Source of the DNA: Deltaproteobacteria bacterium
GTDB taxonomy: Bacteria; Desulfobacterota; DSM-4660; Desulfatiglandales; Desulfatiglandaceae
Reading direction: 5' to 3'
NCBI GenBank assembly: GCA_019307815.1
Contig: JAFDIV010000013.1
Location: 1 to 64,000, forward strand
Length of the DNA stretch: 64,000 bases
Shown: positions 60,217-64,000 of the stretch, in pieces
Numbering within the stretch: position 1 is the first letter of the stretch
Layout: each line of letters starts with the position of its first letter
Translations under genes and position numbers: made by a program
The notes under the pieces: model-generated
What the model saw: only the letters and a program-made list of their open reading frames with translations
Database searches by the model: none
Told to the model about the DNA's origin: nothing

Positions 60217-62154
60217 ATGAAGAGAAAATCATTAAGATTTAAACTACTCGTCGGCGGGATTTCCGCGGTGGCATTACCGCTTTTGGTGGTTGGCATTTTT
60301 TCAGTCGTAAGGTCATCAAAGGCATTGGAAACGCTTTCTGAGGACCGAGCGCTTCATATTGCAAAAAATGTTGCTGCCATGACAGAGCTTGCCTTACAGG
60401 AGGAAAGAAAGCTTGCTGAAAGTCTGGCAGTAAACGGGATCACGATAAACGCGGCAGAAGCAGTACTTAAGAATGGGGCGCAAGCAGCGAAGAAGGCTAT
60501 TGAAAGGCTGAACAGCCAGTTAGCCGAAATCTCGAAAAAGGCTGGCAATGATTATGAACTCCTTGTAGTCACGGATGCTGAAGGTATCGTTTTTTCAGAT
60601 AGTGTCGGAGGATCGCAGCTGGGCAAATCGGTAAGAGACAGAAAGTATTTCAAGATTGCAAAGACCGGGAAAACGAATATTTCCGAACCAGTCAAATCCA
60701 AGAGTAGTGGTAAACCAGTAGTGCCGGTCTGCGCTCCTGTTTACAACAAGGAAGGTAATTTTATCGGGAGTGTTATAGTGGTCTTGAATACCGACTTTCT
60801 GGTTAGCAAGATCACTTCAATTAAGATAGGGAAGACGGGCTACCCCTTTCTTGTGGACAGAAAGGGTACTATTGTAGCTCACCCCAATAAGGACTTGGTA
60901 ATGGCCCTTAATATTAAGGATATCAAGGGCATGGAAAGAATAACCAAAAGGATACTGGCCCAAGAGACGGGTATAGATTCTTACGTGTATAAAGGTACGC
61001 CAAAAATAGCGGCATTTTGTCCTATTAAATCAATAGGGTGGTCAGTAGGGGTAACACAGAATTCGGCAGAATTCCTCCAGGCTTCCCGGTCCATCAGAAA
61101 TGTTGTCCTAATAGCCGGTATAGCCTTTCTAGCCATGACTATCGTGGGCTTCCTCTTTTTTGCAAGGAGTATCACAAATCCGGTTATGAAGGTTATCAGA
61201 AGCCTCAATGAAGGGGCCGAGCAGGTGGCTTCCGCTTCGCAGCAGGTCTCGGGGACGAGCCAGTCTCTTGCCGAAGGCGCCTCAGAGCAGGCTGCCTCGG
61301 TGGAAGAGACTTCATCTTCTCTTGAGGAGATATCTTCTATGATAAAGCAGAACGCAGAACACGTAGCCGAAGTAGACCGATTGATGAAGACTGAAGCTAG
61401 ACCCAACTTTCAGATTATCGCAGAGCGCATGGAAGAGATGAAGAAGGCCATTGCAGAAACCGTGGCATCCAGCGAGGAGACTGCCAAGATTATAAAGACC
61501 ATTGATGAAATCGCATTTCAAACCAATCTTTTGGCACTTAACGCCGCTGTGGAGGCTGCTCGAGCTGGTGAGGCGGGGGCGGGCTTCGCCGTTGTTGCCG
61601 ATGAGGTGCGGAATCTCGCCATCCGTGCTGCTGAGGCAGCCAAGAACACGGCCGACCTTATAGAGAAAGCGAACGGCCAAATTCAAGAGGCTAACGAGTC
61701 GAATGCCAAGGTAGTGGAGGCACTGGATATTAATAGCCAAATCGCAGAGAAGGTTGGTGCGCTTGTTGCCGAAATAGCCTCGGCATCCCAAGAGCAGGCT
61801 AATGGAATAGCTCAGATTAGCCAGGCCATGTCACAAATGGATAAAGTCACTCAAGCTAATGCCTCAAGTGCAGAAGAATCAGCAGCGGCGGCAGAGGAAC
61901 TGAATGCTCAGGCCGAACAGATCAGAAAAGTGGTCGGTTCATTAGTATCTGTGGTTTGGGGAGAAGATGGTGATAGTGATGTATCTAGAGATTTTGTAAA
62001 GACTTCCTCTCGAGGAGGCCCGCTGGAAGCTCAGGAAGAAGGAAAAACTCCTCTAGGTAAGCATATACAATCGGGGCAGAAAAAGTCTGGATTGGTCTCC
62101 CGAGGCCGACCAGAAAAGGTGATACCCTTGGAAGGAGAATTTGAGGACTTTTGA
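60217..62154 (+). CDS. methyl-accepting chemotaxis protein with Cache sensor
   Basis: A 645-residue chemoreceptor. First transmembrane segment at about residues 10-32; a double-Cache periplasmic sensor to about 285 ([40 protein letters not shown]), second segment at about 292-315 ([20 protein letters not shown]), then the cytoplasmic rod without a clear HAMP domain. The CheA/CheW contact hairpin is present: [20 protein letters not shown] and [19 protein letters not shown] (about 430-468). The last residues, GEFEDF, have the aromatic spacing of a CheR-tether pentapeptide. Confidence 0.92.
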   Translation: MKRKSLRFKLLVGGISAVALPLLVVGIFSVVRSSKALETLSEDRALHIAKNVAAMTELALQEERKLAESLAVNGITINAAEAVLKNGAQAAKKAIERLNSQLAEISKKAGNDYELLVVTDAEGIVFSDSVGGSQLGKSVRDRKYFKIAKTGKTNISEPVKSKSSGKPVVPVCAPVYNKEGNFIGSVIVVLNTDFLVSKITSIKIGKTGYPFLVDRKGTIVAHPNKDLVMALNIKDIKGMERITKRILAQETGIDSYVYKGTPKIAAFCPIKSIGWSVGVTQNSAEFLQASRSIRNVVLIAGIAFLAMTIVGFLFFARSITNPVMKVIRSLNEGAEQVASASQQVSGTSQSLAEGASEQAASVEETSSSLEEISSMIKQNAEHVAEVDRLMKTEARPNFQIIAERMEEMKKAIAETVASSEETAKIIKTIDEIAFQTNLLALNAAVEAARAGEAGAGFAVVADEVRNLAIRAAEAAKNTADLIEKANGQIQEANESNAKVVEALDINSQIAEKVGALVAEIASASQEQANGIAQISQAMSQMDKVTQANASSAEESAAAAEELNAQAEQIRKVVGSLVSVVWGEDGDSDVSRDFVKTSSRGGPLEAQEEGKTPLGKHIQSGQKKSGLVSRGRPEKVIPLEGEFEDF

Positions 62155-62416
62155 GAAGGAGATGAGTTCAGCAAGGTCAGGGGTTCCTGAGGAGGATTTT
62201 TCAAACAATCTCTGTCTGCCCAGACCGCCAATGGCCCCTGAGCTTGACAATTAGGCCGAAAATGGCAAAAGTATTATATAAATGGCCTGTACACCCGTGG
62301 CGCATAAAGACCCACCGCCAAACTGACAAAAGGACATCCTATACCGGGCCCACTGAAGAAGGGATGAACCACACCCTTACAACAATTACCTCATGTGGCC
62401 GGATAATGAGGAATTG

Positions 62417-63583
62417 ATGCAGAAGGCAATCATTCATTTGGACATGGATGCCTTTTATCCATCGGTGGAGGTGCTGGACAATCCGGCATTAAAGGGAAAG
62501 CCAGTTATAGTAGGCGGCAGCCGGGAAAGGGGTGTGGTAGCATCTGCTTCATATGAGGCCAGAAAATTTGGTGTACATTCCGCCCAGCCCATGGCCACAG
62601 CTATGCGCCTATGCCCCCACGGGATATTTTTGCCGGTCAGAATGGCAAGATACAGGGAGGTTTCAAAACAGGTATTTGAGATATTTTATCATTTTACCCC
62701 ATTAGTAGAGCCCCTATCAATAGATGAAGCATTTCTGGATGTTACAGGTTCTACACGCCTTTTTGGCCAGCCCGAAGATATTGCAAGAAAAATAAAGAAA
62801 GTAGTTTTAGAAGAGACAGGGCTCACGGTCTCGGCTGGCGTGGCTCCAAGCAAATTTGTTGCCAAGATCGCATCTGATATGGACAAGCCCGATGGCCTGA
62901 CCATTGTGCCCCCTGACAGGGTTAGAGAGTTTTTGAACCCGCTTCCCATAAAGAAGATGTGGGGCGTTGGAAAGGTGACACACCACGCTTTGATGCGCCT
63001 CAATGTTAGGACCTTTAAGGAGTTGAGCCAAGTGCCGCTTAAGGTTTTGGAAAAAGAATTTGGTAAACACGGTCTTAAGTTGCATCAACTATCAATGGGA
63101 ATAGATGATCGAGAGGTTATACCGTATCATGACGTGAAGTCTATGGGCCATGAAGAAACCTTTCCCCAAGATATCTTGGATATGGATACGGCCAAAAAGG
63201 AGCTCCTATATCTTGCAAATAAGGTGGCTCACCGGATGCGCAAAAAGGAGGTCGCTGGCAGAACCGTTACCTTAAAGGTAAAATACAGCGATTTCCGCCA
63301 GATAACCAGGTCCAAGACGCTCTCTAAATCCACAGACGACGGTTTTGAGATATATTCGATTGTTTGCCAGCTTCTGGAAAAAACAGCAGTGGGGAAGAGG
63401 CCAGTTCGGCTTTTGGGTATCTCATTGTCTCAACTCAGCTTTCTAGCAGCAAGACGCCAGTTGCCCCTTTTTGACCAGGATATGGATTCTGTGAGAAGAA
63501 AAAATCTAAACATGGCCCTAGATTCTTTATATGAAAAATATGGTGAGGAAAACGTGCGGCCTGGAGTACTTTTTAGCAAATAA
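62417..63583 (+). CDS. dinB: DNA polymerase IV
   Basis: A 388-residue Y-family translesion polymerase with an intact active site: HLDMDAFYPSVE (residues 7-18) and SIDEAFLDVTGSTRLFG. VPSVVxYEARKFGVHSAQPM-like finger text, the HhH motif GVGKVTHHALM and a terminal beta-clamp motif RRQLPLFDQD all follow. The ATG at 62417 has GAGG 6 nt upstream; a 24-nt longer form has no ribosome site. Compare the imuB product in this window, in which the same acids are missing. Confidence 0.95.
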   Translation: MQKAIIHLDMDAFYPSVEVLDNPALKGKPVIVGGSRERGVVASASYEARKFGVHSAQPMATAMRLCPHGIFLPVRMARYREVSKQVFEIFYHFTPLVEPLSIDEAFLDVTGSTRLFGQPEDIARKIKKVVLEETGLTVSAGVAPSKFVAKIASDMDKPDGLTIVPPDRVREFLNPLPIKKMWGVGKVTHHALMRLNVRTFKELSQVPLKVLEKEFGKHGLKLHQLSMGIDDREVIPYHDVKSMGHEETFPQDILDMDTAKKELLYLANKVAHRMRKKEVAGRTVTLKVKYSDFRQITRSKTLSKSTDDGFEIYSIVCQLLEKTAVGKRPVRLLGISLSQLSFLAARRQLPLFDQDMDSVRRKNLNMALDSLYEKYGEENVRPGVLFSK

Positions 63584-63614
63584 CCGCAGCATCCCATCTC
63601 TTCTGAACCCTTTT

Positions 63615-63645
63615 GTATTAGCTAGGAAGCAAGAGCTGCTAATAC
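63615..63645. terminator. hairpin between dinB and the convergent gene
   Basis: GTATTAGC (63615-63622) and GCTAATAC (63638-63645) are a perfect 8-bp stem in the 94-bp gap between two genes facing each other. No T-run; it could end transcription from either side. Confidence 0.35.
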
Positions 63646-63677
63646 TGGGTCACGGAAGAGAAGGGTCTTAGGAATAG

Positions 63678-64000
63678 TTACATTTCAAGCTCCGCGAGGC
63701 GCCTTGCACATTCATTGGCCACATTGTAATCGGCTTCTTTTTCACCTGGCATTATCGCCCACCCGTGTGTTTTTACATAGTCACCTGTTTTCCATGATTC
63801 CAGTTGTTTCAGTTCCTTGAGTCTCTCCTGCCTATTTGGGTCTTGCATGAATTGTAAGACACAAATTGGTGCCAAGCGGGCTACCACAGCCTCGGTAGCA
63901 GTTTCCTCTGCCATTCTTTGGGCAGTACTGCCCTTTACCCATCCACCTACTGTGAACCCAATAATTGCTAACAAAACTGCGCCACCAGCAGCACCCCACA
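63678..64000 (-). CDS. small membrane-anchored protein, cut by window edge
   Basis: The open frame runs from a stop at 63678 off the right edge and reads, from its visible start, WGAAGGAVLLAIIGFTVGGW, one transmembrane segment, then a soluble part with VVARLAPICVLQFMQDPNRQ and a Trp-Gly-rich stretch GWAIMPGEKEADYNVANECA. From memory, similar short proteins of one membrane span are found across Proteobacteria, most often in Rhizobiales, without known function. The N-terminus and start codon are outside the window. Confidence 0.6.
   Translation of the reverse strand, partial: WGAAGGAVLLAIIGFTVGGWVKGSTAQRMAEETATEAVVARLAPICVLQFMQDPNRQERLKELKQLESWKTGDYVKTHGWAIMPGEKEADYNVANECARRLAELEM

Noticed and set aside
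1-64000. tRNA, rRNA and riboswitch genes
   Set aside because: I looked in the larger gaps for conserved tRNA arms (GTTCGA-type) and known riboswitch cores and saw none; a covariance search would be needed to be sure.

Overview
The window reads as chromosomal DNA of an anaerobic Desulfobacterota (former Deltaproteobacteria) bacterium. The main grounds are a benzoyl-CoA lower-pathway cluster of the strict-anaerobe (Bam) type at the left end, the gene order rpsB-tsf-pyrH-frr-uppS-cdsA-dxr-rseP, Liv-type ABC transport genes mixed with acyl-CoA ligases, and a HdrB/D-like Fe-S protein. The species is not identifiable from the sequence alone.

Layout. 1-45: start of a transposase that runs off the left edge. 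296-4421 (minus): operon SDR-had-oah-dch, which takes the cyclic dienoyl-CoA product of benzoyl-CoA reduction to ring opening; its promoter overlaps three tandem 11-bp repeats. 4564-16303: housekeeping block, with rlpA on plus and ihfA, coaD, rsmD, pssA, psd, tsaB, rseP, dxr, cdsA, uppS, frr, pyrH, tsf and rpsB on minus. 16634-18058: a small unknown gene and dgt. 18435-27970 (plus): a Liv-type ABC importer (livG, livH, livM, a binding protein, livF) interleaved with two acyl-CoA synthetases and a lipoprotein, closed by a clear terminator. 28215-35734 (minus): phoB-phoR-pstSCAB-phoU, with 11-bp-phased Pho-box-like repeats before phoB and before pstS and a porin gene remnant between phoR and pstS. 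36147-43466 (minus): a TetR-controlled RND efflux operon (tetR-tolC-mfp-rnd) ending in a PII-like and a DsrE-like protein. 43613-46486: UPF0182 membrane protein. 46690-49493: divergent adenine-deaminase-like protein and Fe-S protein.

49936-54895 is an SOS mutagenesis cassette, lexA-imuB-dnaE2, in which the Y-family protein has lost its catalytic acids; an intact Pol IV lies at 62417-63583. 54900-56880 is accessory debris: a gene remnant, an internally deleted IS256-type element carrying an in-frame palindromic insertion, an unknown winged-helix-like gene and a small decayed ORF. 56883-62154 holds a hybrid histidine kinase and a chemoreceptor with a sigma-28-like promoter. A small membrane protein runs off the right edge.

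The observation I consider least explained is a set of word-like repeats in intergenic gaps, mostly inside operons and often starting within about 20 nt of a stop codon. Two copies of a roughly 250-bp interrupted-palindrome element (22096-22340, and 36885-37098 on the other strand) sit in the same orientation relative to transcription in two unrelated operons and share a 23-bp identical core. I found no tRNA, rRNA or CRISPR array.
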